From an uncultured Opitutia bacterium (GTDB lineage Bacteria > Verrucomicrobiota > Verrucomicrobiia > Opitutales > Opitutaceae): a stretch of DNA of 30,165 bases. Every line of letters starts with the position of its first letter. Within the stretch, counting starts at the first letter, position 1. The stretch is from the NCBI GenBank assembly GCA_937952235.1, contig CALFZM010000119.1:1-30165 (forward strand), written 5' to 3'. Below, piece after piece: positions 15,870-23,970 of this stretch. Made by a program: the position numbers and the translations under genes. Below the pieces are notes generated by a model. That model worked only from the letters and a program-made list of their open reading frames with translations. It was not told the origin of the DNA and searched no databases.

Positions 15870-15978
15870 CCCGCCACTGCGGCGAAGACCGGCCGCGCGC
15901 GCAAGCCCGCGCTGGCAAGTTCGCGGTTGCCCGCCCGCGGCCTTCGCGGCTCAGGTTGAAGCCATGCGCTTTCGCCCC
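15855..15978. repeat. Inverted 15-nt arms covering both divergent start codons
   Basis: GGGGCGGAAGCGCAT (15855-15869) and ATGCGCTTTCGCCCC (15964-15978) are inverted copies with one mismatch. Each contains the ATG of one of the two divergent genes, so both proteins begin MRFRP. The arms are separated by the 94-bp intergenic spacer. Confidence 0.6.
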
Positions 15979-16974
15979 ATCCCCCTGGTCCTGCTCGCCC
16001 TGGTTGCCGTCGCGGCGTCCGCGGCCCCCGCGCTGCCCGAAGGGGTGCGCCGCGTCCGGGTGCTCAGCTACCCCGACTGCCTCGAGCTCGCCAATGCGAC
16101 CACCCGCGTCACCCTCGGCCACCATGTCGGCGGGCGCGTGCTCGAGTACAGCGTCGACGGCCGCAACGCCCTCTGGCTCGACCCCCGCGAGGCGGCGTGG
16201 ACGCCGGCGGACGGCCTGAAAACCCAGCCGAGCGCCGGGCGCTTCGACATCGGCCCCGAGCAGATCATCCCGCGCCGCGAAAAACTCTGGAGCGGGGCCT
16301 GGACCGCGGAAGCCATCGGCCCGCGCGCGGCGCGCCTGACAAGCCAGGCGGACGAGGCGACCGGCGTGCAGCTCGTGCGCGAGTTCCGTCTCGCGGCCAC
16401 GGGCTCGCATCTCGTCTGCGAACAGATCGTCCGCAACGTCTCGCGCGAGACGAAGTACTGGGCGCACTGGAGCCGGACCTTCGCGGTGCACGGCGGCATC
16501 GCCGTCGTGCCGCTGACGCCCGAGATCCGCCGCTATCCTCACGACTGGATCATGTACGCGCAGGGCGGCGAGCCCGCGATCCTCCTCAAGCCCGTCGACC
16601 CGCAGGTGCGCCGCCGCGGGGCATTCCTCGAGGTGCTCGGACCGCCGCGCTTTCCGAAGCTCGGTTTCGACACCCACGCCGGCTGGAGCGCGTACGTGAT
16701 GCCCCACGGCCAGGCCTTCGTGAAACGCTACGCCTCGCCGCGCGACGCGATGTACCCCGAGGTCGCCGGTTTCCCGCTCTGCCTCTATTATCCTCCGGCT
16801 TCCTCGCTGCCGGTCTGCGAGATCGAGCCGCACGGCCCGCGTCCGACCATCCCGCCCGGCGGCAGCGCGAGCTACACGGAGCACTGGTGGCTGCTGCCCC
16901 ACCCCTTCCCCGCGGCGGGCGCGTCGCTCGACCTCGAGCAGCTCGCCGCGCAGGTGGACCGCGAGGCCCGCTGA
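15964..16974 (+). CDS. Secreted DUF4380-like protein (probable mutarotase-like fold)
   Basis: This 336-residue protein has a signal peptide (IPLVLLALVAVAASAAPA). The segment ELANATTRVTLGHHVGGRVLEYSVDGRNALWLDP follows the pattern of DUF4380 and other galactose-mutarotase-like proteins (a beta strand, then GGRV-x-x-Y-S-x-x-G-x-N-x-LW). Later sections are also beta-rich (VREFRLAATGSHLVCEQ, then AHWSRTF, and a Pro/Trp-rich end SYTEHWWLLPHPFP), as expected for a beta-sandwich with an aldose-epimerase-like topology. Enzyme activity is not established for this family and I see no basis to name a substrate. The start at 15964 is chosen at the signal peptide; upstream the frame reads through antisense of the propeller gene. 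A weak GAAG lies six bases before the ATG. It is convergent with the VTT gene, leaving only 37 bp. Confidence 0.65.
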   Translation: MRFRPIPLVLLALVAVAASAAPALPEGVRRVRVLSYPDCLELANATTRVTLGHHVGGRVLEYSVDGRNALWLDPREAAWTPADGLKTQPSAGRFDIGPEQIIPRREKLWSGAWTAEAIGPRAARLTSQADEATGVQLVREFRLAATGSHLVCEQIVRNVSRETKYWAHWSRTFAVHGGIAVVPLTPEIRRYPHDWIMYAQGGEPAILLKPVDPQVRRRGAFLEVLGPPRFPKLGFDTHAGWSAYVMPHGQAFVKRYASPRDAMYPEVAGFPLCLYYPPASSLPVCEIEPHGPRPTIPPGGSASYTEHWWLLPHPFPAAGASLDLEQLAAQVDREAR

Positions 16975-17011
16975 GCCGGCGGGGAAATCCCGGCCCGCCG
17001 CGGCCGGACGG

Positions 17012-17752
17012 TCACGGGGCTGCGCCGGCCCCCGGGACGCGCGCCGCCGCGGCGCGGTGTCGCCGCCGTATCCGCCGCACCAGCACCGCGCAGATGCCCA
17101 GCTTGGCGACGAAGACGGCCGCGAGCCACGCGAGCCCCTCGCCCTCCGGCCGGGCGCCCAGGTGGCCGAGCGCCAGCGTCACGTAGGAGCGGAGCGTGTA
17201 GATGAGCACGCAGGGAAGGAAATACCGTCCGAGCTCCATGCCCGAGAGCGCCAGCCCGTAGTTGCGGAGGACGTACGGCGGTCCCGGCACGAGCGCGACC
17301 ATCGCCGCCACCGACGTCTCGGCGCCGGGCGGCACGGCGGGCAGCCGGTGGCCGCGCCGCGCCAGCAGCCCGGCGAGCGGCCGCTGCAGCCAGGTGCGCG
17401 CGATGCCGTGCATCGCCACCAGGTGCACCGCGGTCACCCCGGCGATCACGACCCCGCCCCACCCCAGGCCGAACTTCAATCCGGCCACGACATACACGAC
17501 GCCGATGGAGAATCCCACCGGCGGAAGCGCCGCCATCAGCAGGACGGTGAGCACGGGATCGGCGCGGTCCAGGGCGTCGACGAGCTCGCGCCACCCGCCC
17601 ACCTCGACCAGCAGCGTCACGGCGGCCGCCACGGCGGCGAGGGCGCCGACCGCCCCGAGGAACCGGCGGCGGCGCCGACGACGCAGGTCCTTCGCCGCAA
17701 GCGGCAGGTCGGCCCGGGCGGGAGAAGAGAGATTTGGCGCGACGGGTGGCAT
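17012..17752 (-). CDS. VTT/TVP38-TMEM64 family membrane protein
   Basis: This 246-residue integral membrane protein has an Arg-rich cytoplasmic start (RRRRRRR at about 24-30) and a first helix (about 31-49). A hydrophobic pair with the re-entrant-like ALPPVGFSIGVVYVVAGLKFG segment (about 75-95) follows. The second characteristic motif is VALVPGPPYVLRNYGLALSGM (about 152-172), and two further helices end the protein. The paired P-x-x-x-[F/Y] loops are the VTT domain signature shared by TVP38/TMEM64, DedA and VMP1 proteins, which act in lipid scrambling or membrane homeostasis. The exact role of this protein is unknown. It lies divergent to a cardiolipin synthase-like gene 134 bp away, which fits a phospholipid context. 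GGAGG lies 14-18 bases before the ATG, too far for a normal Shine-Dalgarno. Confidence 0.75.
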   Translation of the reverse strand: MPPVAPNLSSPARADLPLAAKDLRRRRRRRFLGAVGALAAVAAAVTLLVEVGGWRELVDALDRADPVLTVLLMAALPPVGFSIGVVYVVAGLKFGLGWGGVVIAGVTAVHLVAMHGIARTWLQRPLAGLLARRGHRLPAVPPGAETSVAAMVALVPGPPYVLRNYGLALSGMELGRYFLPCVLIYTLRSYVTLALGHLGARPEGEGLAWLAAVFVAKLGICAVLVRRIRRRHRAAAARVPGAGAAP

Positions 17753-17886
17753 CGGCGGGAGACGTCCTCCGTCGCACAGACCGCAGAACGGTCCCGAAGT
17801 CCGCCGGGAGATCGCCCGACAGGCACTCGCGGAACCACCCCACCCGACCCCGGTCCGTTACCGGCACCTGGCGCCGCGCCCACACC

Positions 17887-19236
17887 ATGCTCGCCTTCAT
17901 CGCCAAACTTCGTCGCCGCCAGGATTCCGCCGCGCCCCCCCACCGGGTGCAGAAAGCGGCGGATTCAGGACGTCGTCGAGGGTGGCTGACGGGAATCGCG
18001 ATCGGAATCGTGGTCCTGGGTGGCTATTTCTGGCTGACCTCCGCGCGGATCCTGCGCGAGCCGATCGTCCTGTCGCACGGCCCGGACAACGCGGTCTTTC
18101 GCGACACGCTCGGTCCGATCCTGGGCGCGGAGTTCACCGGCGGAAACGAGATCACGCCCCTGATCAACGGCGAGCGGTTCTTCCCCGTGATGCTCGATGC
18201 CATCCGCCGGGCCCGGAAGACGATCACGCTGGAGACCTACATCTGGTCGTCGGGAAAGATCAGCGACCAGTTCATCGCCGCGCTGATCGAGCGGGCGCGC
18301 GCCGGCGTCAAGGTGCACGTGCTCGCCGACGGCATGGGTTCGCTGAAGTTCGACCACGACGAGCAGGACCGGATGAAGGCGGCGGGCATCGAATTCCTCG
18401 TCTACGCGCGCGAGAAATGGTGGCACTTCAAGCCCAACATCAATCACCGCACCCACCGGAAGATCCTCGTCGTGGACGGGGAGGTGGGATTCACCGGCGG
18501 CATGTGCATCGACGACCGCTGGCTCGGCGACGCGGATTCCGAGAAAGTGTGGCGGGAAACGCAGGTGCGGGTCGTGGGGCCCGCGGTGCGGCAGATGCAG
18601 GCCGTGTTCATCGCGAACTGGCTGCAGACGACCTCGCGCCTCCTGGTGGGCGCGGAATATTTTCCCGCGATGGGCCGGCCCGCGGGGGAAAGCCTCGCGC
18701 AGTGCTATCGGAGCGGCCGCAACGAGAGCCCGGAGAACGCCCGCATCGCCCACCTGCTCGCCATCGCCGGCGCGCGCCGTTCCATCCAGATCGCGCAGGC
18801 CTATTTCGTGCCCGACGACCTGGCCATCGAGATGCTGCTCGCCGCGCGGCGGCGGGGAGTCGAGATCGAGGTGATCGTGCCCGCGATCAACGACTCGCGT
18901 TTCGGTCGCGCCGCGTCGCGTTCCCGCTGGGGTCGCCTGCTCGAGGCGGGCGTGAAGATCCACCAGTACCTCCCGGCGATGTATCACTGCAAGGTGATGA
19001 TCGTGGACGACGTGTTCGCCACCGTGGGCTCGGTGAATTTCGACAACCGCTCGTTCGCCATCAACGACGAGGTGGCATTGAACGTGATCGATGCGGGCGT
19101 CGCGCGCGACCTCCAGAAGAGCTTCACCGCCGACCTGAAACGCTCCCGGCCGCTCACGCTGGAGGAGTTCCGGGCGCGGCCGTGGTACATCAAGGCCACC
19201 GATCATTTCTGCGGGCTCTTCCGCTCCCAGCTTTGA
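17887..19236 (+). CDS. cls: Cardiolipin synthase-like phospholipase D family protein
   Basis: This 449-residue protein has a single N-terminal membrane anchor (about 33-51, GWLTGIAIGIVVLGGYFWL). Two phospholipase D catalytic motifs follow: HRKILVVD (H190, K192, D197) followed by GEVGFTGG, and HCKVMIVD (H367, K369, D374) followed by FATVGSVNFDNRS. The family joins two phosphatidylglycerols, or transfers a phosphatidyl group, at the inner membrane to make cardiolipin. Bacterial Cls enzymes often have two anchors; having one places this among the ClsB/ClsC-like or generic PLD synthases, so the substrate pair is uncertain. The start at 17887 is chosen because it directly precedes the basic-then-hydrophobic N-terminus; upstream of it the frame is antisense to the VTT gene's 5' region. 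Hairpins follow the stop codon. Confidence 0.85.
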   Translation: MLAFIAKLRRRQDSAAPPHRVQKAADSGRRRGWLTGIAIGIVVLGGYFWLTSARILREPIVLSHGPDNAVFRDTLGPILGAEFTGGNEITPLINGERFFPVMLDAIRRARKTITLETYIWSSGKISDQFIAALIERARAGVKVHVLADGMGSLKFDHDEQDRMKAAGIEFLVYAREKWWHFKPNINHRTHRKILVVDGEVGFTGGMCIDDRWLGDADSEKVWRETQVRVVGPAVRQMQAVFIANWLQTTSRLLVGAEYFPAMGRPAGESLAQCYRSGRNESPENARIAHLLAIAGARRSIQIAQAYFVPDDLAIEMLLAARRRGVEIEVIVPAINDSRFGRAASRSRWGRLLEAGVKIHQYLPAMYHCKVMIVDDVFATVGSVNFDNRSFAINDEVALNVIDAGVARDLQKSFTADLKRSRPLTLEEFRARPWYIKATDHFCGLFRSQL

Positions 19237-19239
19237 ACC

Positions 19240-19253
19240 GCGCCCCGGGGCGC
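19240..19253. repeat. 14-nt palindrome after cardiolipin synthase gene
   Basis: GCGCCCCGGGGCGC is perfectly self-complementary, four bases after the stop codon. It has no loop or T-tract. It may act with the hairpin at 19272 as an mRNA 3' end, or it may be chance. Confidence 0.2.
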
Positions 19254-19271
19254 CGCCTGTGAGGGATTGCA

Positions 19272-19297
19272 CCGCCGTCGGGTGTTTTCCCGGGCGG
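19272..19297 (+). terminator. Hairpin, possible terminator of cardiolipin synthase gene
   Basis: CCGCC (19272-19276) pairs with GGCGG (19293-19297) and CGGG (19279-19282) with CCCG (19289-19292). This gives nine GC pairs with a two-base bulge and a TGTTTT loop. It sits 36 bp after the stop codon. The downstream sequence is not T-rich, so termination strength is doubtful. Confidence 0.35.
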
Positions 19298-19311
19298 CCG
19301 GTCCGGTCGCT

Positions 19312-19344
19312 TTACCGATAGGAGGAATCCGCCGCCTTCGGTAA
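19312..19344 (+). promoter_or_regulatory. 33-nt dyad upstream of the hybrid kinase gene
   Basis: TTACCGA (19312-19318) is the perfect complement of TCGGTAA (19338-19344). Inside, AGGAGG (19320-19325) pairs with CCGCCT (19332-19337) with one A-G mismatch and an AATCCG loop. The structure lies 49 bp before the kinase ATG. It could be an operator for a dimeric regulator or an mRNA leader hairpin. The only AGGAGG near this start is buried in the stem and is too far from the ATG to serve as its ribosome site. Confidence 0.4.
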
Positions 19345-19393
19345 TCTGTTACGCGTCGGAACAATTCCCATCCCGCCGCTCCTCTTCTTCCCC

Positions 19394-22300
19394 ATGACCC
19401 CTTCCCGCCAGCCTGCCGCCGCCCCGGACTTCGCCTGGCTGCCCGACGAGGGGGAGATGTGCGCGCGCATTCGCGCGCTGGACTGGGCGAAGACGCCGGT
19501 CGGCCCGGTCGACTCCTGGCCCCAGAGTCTCCGCATTGCCCTCGGGATTGTCGCCGGATCGCGCTACCCGATGTTCGTATGGTGGAAGGAGCAGCTCACG
19601 TTCTTCTACAACGACGCGTACATCCCCATGCTCGGCCAGCGCCATCCGGCGGCGCTCGGACAGCCCGCCGACCAGGTGTGGCACGAGATCTGGCCCGCCC
19701 TCGGGCCGCAGGTGGCGTTCGTGCTCGGGGAAAACCGCGCGACGTGGAACGACCGCATGCTGCTCATCATGGAGCGCAACGGCTACCCGGAGGAATCGTA
19801 CTTCACCTTCTCCTACAGCCCGGTCCCGACGGAGGACGGCCGACCCGGGGGCGTGTTCTGCGCGTGTTCCGAGGACACCCTGCGCGCGCTCGCGGAACGG
19901 CGGCTGCAGGCGCTGCGCCAGCTCGCCGACCGGACGGCGGAGGCGCACGATGCCGCGGAAGCCTGCCGGCTGGCGGCCGCGTGCCTGGAGCTTCACCCGC
20001 GGGACGTGTCGTTCGCCTTCATCTATCTCCTCGACCGCGACGGCAGCGCCGCCTGCCAGGCGGCGCGCACGCGCGGGGTGCACGCGTCGGCGCACGCACC
20101 CGACCGAATTCGGCTCGAGGACGCAGCCTCCGCGACGTGGCCCTTCCTGCGCGTGGCGCGGGGCGAGCGGATCACGCTGACGGACCTCGGTGCGCTCGGG
20201 CTCCCGGGCGGCGATTGGCCGGAGCCGACGCACACCGTGATGCTGCTTCCGCTCGCGCAGGCCGCCGAGACGACCCCGCACGGCTTCATCGTGCTCGGCG
20301 CGAGCCCGCGACGGGAGTTCGACGACGACTACAAGGGATTTTTCGAACTCGTGGCCGCGGCCATTGCCAGCGCGATCGGCAAGGCCCGGAGCTACGCCGA
20401 GGCCCGGCAGCGCGCGGAGGCGCTCGCCGAGCTGGATCGGGCAAAGACGGCGTTCTTCAGCAACGTCAGCCACGAGTTCCGCACCCCGCTCACGCTGATG
20501 CTCGGTCCGCTCGAGGAGTGGCGGGGGCGCGCCCGGCATGCGCCGGCCCGCGTCGCGCGCGCGGAGATCGACGCCGTCCACCGCAACAGCCTGCGCCTGC
20601 TCAAGCTCGTCAATGCGCTGCTGGATTTTTCGCGCATCGAGGCGGGCCGCGCGCAGGCGGCGTACGAGCCCGCCGACCTCGCGGCGCTCACGACGGACCT
20701 CGCGAGCGTGTTCCGCTCGGCGATGACCAAGGCCGGCCTCGATTTCCACGTCGCCTGCGCGCCGCTGCCGCAGCCGGTCTGGATCGATCCGGACCTGTGG
20801 GAGCAGATCGTGTTCAACCTCCTCTCGAACGCGCTGAAGTTCACGCTGCAGGGAGCGGTCCAACTCTCGCTGCAGGTCGAGGGGCCGTTTGCCGTGCTGC
20901 GCGTGCGCGACACCGGGCTGGGGATCGCGGCGAGCGAACTGCCGAATCTCTTCAAGCGGTTTCATCGCATCGCGAACATGCGCGGCCGCACGCACGAAGG
21001 CACCGGCATCGGCCTCGCCCTCGTCCACGAGCTGGTCAAGCTGCACGGCGGCACGCTCGGCGTGACGAGCGAACCGGGAAGGGGCAGCGAGTTCATGGTC
21101 CGCCTGCCCTTCGGCCACGCCCACCTCCCGCAGGAGCGGGTCAGCCCGGAACGCTCCCGACCCGGCACCCGCCGCCACGGCACCGCCTTCGTCGAGGAGG
21201 CGTTGAGCTGGCTGCCCGCGAGCGAAGCCAGTCCGGACGGGCCGCCTCCCGAGGACGCGCGCGAGCCCCTCGACCACGGCTCGCTGCCCCCCCATTTCGC
21301 CGGCGCGCGCCCCTCCGGCGCGCGCATCCTGCTCGCGGACGACAACGCCGACATGCGCGCGTACGTGCAGCGCCTGCTGCGCCCGCTCTACGAGGTCGAG
21401 GCGGTGCCCGATGGCGAAGCCGCGCTCGCGGCGGCCCGGCGCCAGGCTCCCGACCTGATCGTCAGCGACGTGATGATGCCCGCGATGAACGGCTTCGAGC
21501 TGGTGCAACACCTGCGGGCCGACGACGCCCTGCGCTCGACGCCCGTCGTGCTGCTCTCGGCGCGCGCCGGCGAGGAAGCGCGGCTCGAGGGCGCGGCGCA
21601 GGGCGCCGACGACTATCTCACGAAGCCGTTCAGTGCCCGGGAACTCCTGGCCCGCGTCGCCCTGCACCTCGAGCTGGCGAGAGTCCGGCGGCGGGAGGCG
21701 GCCGCCATCGAGCGCGAGAAGCGACGCCTGCTCGACCTGCTCGAACACGCGCCGGCCTGCGTCTGCCTGCTGCGCGGTCCGGACCACGTCTACAGCCTCG
21801 CCAACCGCCTCTACCTGCAGCTCGTGGACCGGCCCAGCGAGGCGATCGTGGGCCGGTCCGTCCGCACGGCGCTGCCGGAACTGGACGGGCAGGGTTTTTT
21901 CGAGCTGCTCGACCGCGTGTACGCGACCGGCGAACCCTTCGTCGGCGACGAGATGCCCGTCCGGCTGGCCCGCGGGGGGCAGGGAGCGCTGGAGGAGCGT
22001 TTCGTCAATTTCGTCTACCAGCCCATCCCCGACGGCGCCGGTGCGATCGACGGCGTGCTGGTGCACGCGATCGACGTGACGGCCCAGGTGCGCGCCCGCC
22101 GGCAGGTGGAGGAACTGGCGCAGGGCGTCGTGAGCGAGCGCGACCGGGCGAGGGCCAGCGAGGAGCGGGCGCACCGGCAGTTCGCCGAGCTGGACGGCCT
22201 GTACCGCAGCGCTCCCGTCGGCCTGGCGTTCGTCGATCGCGAGCTGCGCTTCGTCCGCATCAACGAGATGCTCGCCACCATCAACGGCGTGCCCGTGGAC

Positions 22301-23302
22301 CGGACAGTGGGACGCACGCTCCGCGAGGTTCTGCCCTCCATGGCCGACAAACTCGAGCCGTCGTATCACGAGGTGCTCGCCACCGGGCGGGCGGTGCGGT
22401 TCGAGGTCGAGGGCGAGATGCCGACCGCACCGGGCGTTCGACGAAATTTCGTCGTGTCCGACTACCCCGTCGCGGACGCCTTCGGCCAGATTCTCGGGGT
22501 GGGGTGCGTGGTGCGCGAGGTGACGGAGCGGAGGCAGGCGGAGCGGGCCCTCCAGGAGGCGCACACGCTGCTGGCGGACAAGGCCGCGCACCTCGAAACG
22601 CTGGTGCAGCAGCGGACCGCGCGACTGCGCGAATCGATCGCCGAACTCGAGGCCTTCTCCTACAGCATCGCGCACGACCTGCGCGCGCCCCTGCGCTCCC
22701 TGCGGGGGTTTTCCGACGCCCTGCTGAGCGACCATGCCGGCAGCCTCGATGCGGAAGGCCAGGACTATCTGAGACGCATCGCCGCCTCCGCCGCGCGCAT
22801 GGACCGGCTGATCCAGGACGTGCTCAGCTACAGCCGCGTCGTGCGCGGCGAATCGCCCGTCGAGACGGTCGACATCGGGCACCTGCTGCGGGACATCGCC
22901 GAAAGCTACCCGATGCTGGCGCCGGACAAGGCGAACCTCGTGTTCGAGGGCACGTTTCCGCCGGTGCGGGGCGGCGAGGCGTTGTTGACGCAGGTGTTCT
23001 CCAACCTGCTCGGCAACGCCGCGAAATTCGTGCCGCCCGGCGCGCGTCCGGACATCCGGGTCTGGGCCGAGACGCGCGGGGCGAAGGTGTGCGTTTTCAT
23101 CCGCGATCGCGGCATCGGCATCGCACCGGAACACCAGGAGAGGATATTCGGGATGTTCGAACAGCTCGGGAAAGCCTACGAGGGCACCGGCATCGGCCTT
23201 GCCATCGTCAAGAAGGCGGTCGAGCGCATGGGCGGCGCCGTGGGTGTCGACTCGCAGCCGGGCCAGGGCAGCACGTTCTGGATCGAACTGCCCCGCGCGT
23301 GA
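19394..23302 (+). CDS. Hybrid sensor histidine kinase with two kinase modules and one receiver
   Basis: This 1302-residue soluble protein has, in order, a PAS-like domain (about 40-160) and a GAF-like domain (about 170-335). A first HisKA follows with SHEFRTP (H360) and a HATPase with NLLSNALKFT, DTGLGIA and GTGIGLAL (about 465-575). Next come a receiver with acidic pair D649/D650, phosphoacceptor D692 in SDVMMP and K744 in TKPF, then two PAS domains (about 780-900 and 935-1050) and a coiled linker. The second HisKA has AHDLRAPL (H1094), and the second HATPase has NLLGNAAKF, DRGIGIA and GTGIGLAI (about 1195-1300). Both kinase cores keep their N, G1 and G2 boxes. The second core resembles phytochrome-type kinases. 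No membrane helix was seen, so it probably senses a cytoplasmic cue. The start at 19394 is the first ATG before WLPDEGEM. No Shine-Dalgarno is present; a dyad lies upstream. A response regulator follows 23 bp later. Confidence 0.92.
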   Translation: MTPSRQPAAAPDFAWLPDEGEMCARIRALDWAKTPVGPVDSWPQSLRIALGIVAGSRYPMFVWWKEQLTFFYNDAYIPMLGQRHPAALGQPADQVWHEIWPALGPQVAFVLGENRATWNDRMLLIMERNGYPEESYFTFSYSPVPTEDGRPGGVFCACSEDTLRALAERRLQALRQLADRTAEAHDAAEACRLAAACLELHPRDVSFAFIYLLDRDGSAACQAARTRGVHASAHAPDRIRLEDAASATWPFLRVARGERITLTDLGALGLPGGDWPEPTHTVMLLPLAQAAETTPHGFIVLGASPRREFDDDYKGFFELVAAAIASAIGKARSYAEARQRAEALAELDRAKTAFFSNVSHEFRTPLTLMLGPLEEWRGRARHAPARVARAEIDAVHRNSLRLLKLVNALLDFSRIEAGRAQAAYEPADLAALTTDLASVFRSAMTKAGLDFHVACAPLPQPVWIDPDLWEQIVFNLLSNALKFTLQGAVQLSLQVEGPFAVLRVRDTGLGIAASELPNLFKRFHRIANMRGRTHEGTGIGLALVHELVKLHGGTLGVTSEPGRGSEFMVRLPFGHAHLPQERVSPERSRPGTRRHGTAFVEEALSWLPASEASPDGPPPEDAREPLDHGSLPPHFAGARPSGARILLADDNADMRAYVQRLLRPLYEVEAVPDGEAALAAARRQAPDLIVSDVMMPAMNGFELVQHLRADDALRSTPVVLLSARAGEEARLEGAAQGADDYLTKPFSARELLARVALHLELARVRRREAAAIEREKRRLLDLLEHAPACVCLLRGPDHVYSLANRLYLQLVDRPSEAIVGRSVRTALPELDGQGFFELLDRVYATGEPFVGDEMPVRLARGGQGALEERFVNFVYQPIPDGAGAIDGVLVHAIDVTAQVRARRQVEELAQGVVSERDRARASEERAHRQFAELDGLYRSAPVGLAFVDRELRFVRINEMLATINGVPVDRTVGRTLREVLPSMADKLEPSYHEVLATGRAVRFEVEGEMPTAPGVRRNFVVSDYPVADAFGQILGVGCVVREVTERRQAERALQEAHTLLADKAAHLETLVQQRTARLRESIAELEAFSYSIAHDLRAPLRSLRGFSDALLSDHAGSLDAEGQDYLRRIAASAARMDRLIQDVLSYSRVVRGESPVETVDIGHLLRDIAESYPMLAPDKANLVFEGTFPPVRGGEALLTQVFSNLLGNAAKFVPPGARPDIRVWAETRGAKVCVFIRDRGIGIAPEHQERIFGMFEQLGKAYEGTGIGLAIVKKAVERMGGAVGVDSQPGQGSTFWIELPRA

Positions 23303-23325
23303 CTCCCGCCGTCCCTTTACCCTCC

Positions 23326-23814
23326 ATGACCGCCGCCTCGCGCCTCGCCCTCCTCGTGGAGGACAACGAAGACGACGTCATCCTCCTGCAACGCACCGTG
23401 CGGAAGGCCGCGCTGCCGCTCACGCTGTTCCACGTCGATGACGGGCAGCGCGCGACCCACTACCTGGCCGGCACCGGCGAGTTTTCGGACCGGGCACGCC
23501 ATCCCCTCCCCACGCTCGTGCTGCTCGATCTCAAGCTGCCGCTGCGCCACGGCCTCGACATCCTGCAGTGGGCGCGCGCCCGACGGGAGCTGGACCCCGT
23601 CTGCATCGTGGTGCTCACGTCCTCCGCCGAGCCGACCGACGTCGAGCGCGCCTGTGCGTACGGGGCCAACTGCTACCTGACGAAGACCGTGGCGGCCGAG
23701 ACGCTCGTGGAGCTGCTGGCGGCGATGGACGCCGCCTGGCCCTCCGCCGGGCCCGGAGCGTGGCTGCTCGTGCCGAAGGCGGAACGTCCCCGATCGACGC
23801 CGGGGCCGGCCTGA
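23326..23814 (+). CDS. Single-domain response regulator (Rcp1/CheY-like)
   Basis: This 162-residue receiver protein has no output domain. Acidic pocket residues are E12 and D13 in LLVEDNEDD, the phosphoacceptor is D68 in VLLDLKLP, the conserved Thr is T98 in VLTSS, and the Lys is K120 in CYLTK. The DDVILLQR helix and the YLAGTGEFSDR insertion before the phosphorylation site are typical of the small regulators that partner phytochrome-type hybrid kinases. It begins 23 bp after the kinase stop codon and is very likely co-transcribed. The second kinase core of that protein (H1094) is the inferred phosphodonor. The C-terminal 30 residues are Pro/Ala-rich and outside the fold. No Shine-Dalgarno; the bases before the ATG are pyrimidine-rich. 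Confidence 0.92.
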   Translation: MTAASRLALLVEDNEDDVILLQRTVRKAALPLTLFHVDDGQRATHYLAGTGEFSDRARHPLPTLVLLDLKLPLRHGLDILQWARARRELDPVCIVVLTSSAEPTDVERACAYGANCYLTKTVAAETLVELLAAMDAAWPSAGPGAWLLVPKAERPRSTPGPA

Positions 23815-23847
23815 CCGCAGGGGCCGGCAACCGGCGCTCGTCCGCCC

Positions 23848-23964
23848 TCACGGGCATTCCTGGCCGGTCGTCCGCTCGCGCTGCCGGAATTGCCGCGGGC
23901 TGAGGCCGGTGTGCGGCTTGAAATCCTTGCTGAAAAAGCAGCGATCCCCGTACCCTAACCGCCG
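23848..23964 (-). pseudogene. C-terminal remnant of an AraC-family transcriptional regulator
   Basis: Read leftward, codons 23964-23851 give RRLGYGDRCFFSKDF, then KPHTGLSPRQFRQRER, then a short tail and a TGA at 23848. This is the second helix-turn-helix of an AraC/XylS DNA-binding domain, which matches LGY-x-D-x-x-FFS-x-x-FK-x-x-x-G-x-SP-x-x-FR. The natural stop is kept, but nothing AraC-like continues upstream: seven bases further on begins the cytochrome/DUF1549 gene on the opposite strand. About 250 or more residues are therefore missing, so this is a truncated relic rather than a working regulator. The antisense frame stays open through the neighbouring gene, but that extension is a high-GC shadow. 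Confidence 0.75.
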
Positions 23965-23970
23965 CCCTTC

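Noticed and set aside
19349..23134. 1261-codon open frame antisense to the hybrid kinase
   Set aside because: It is the complement of a gene with clear kinase and receiver motifs. Its Arg/His/Gly-rich product has no domain pattern; such frames are usual in DNA of this GC content.
23923..23956. Possible promoter TTGCTG-N18-TACCCT inside the AraC remnant
   Set aside because: Both boxes match only about half of the consensus; noted only because a cassette promoter is expected there.
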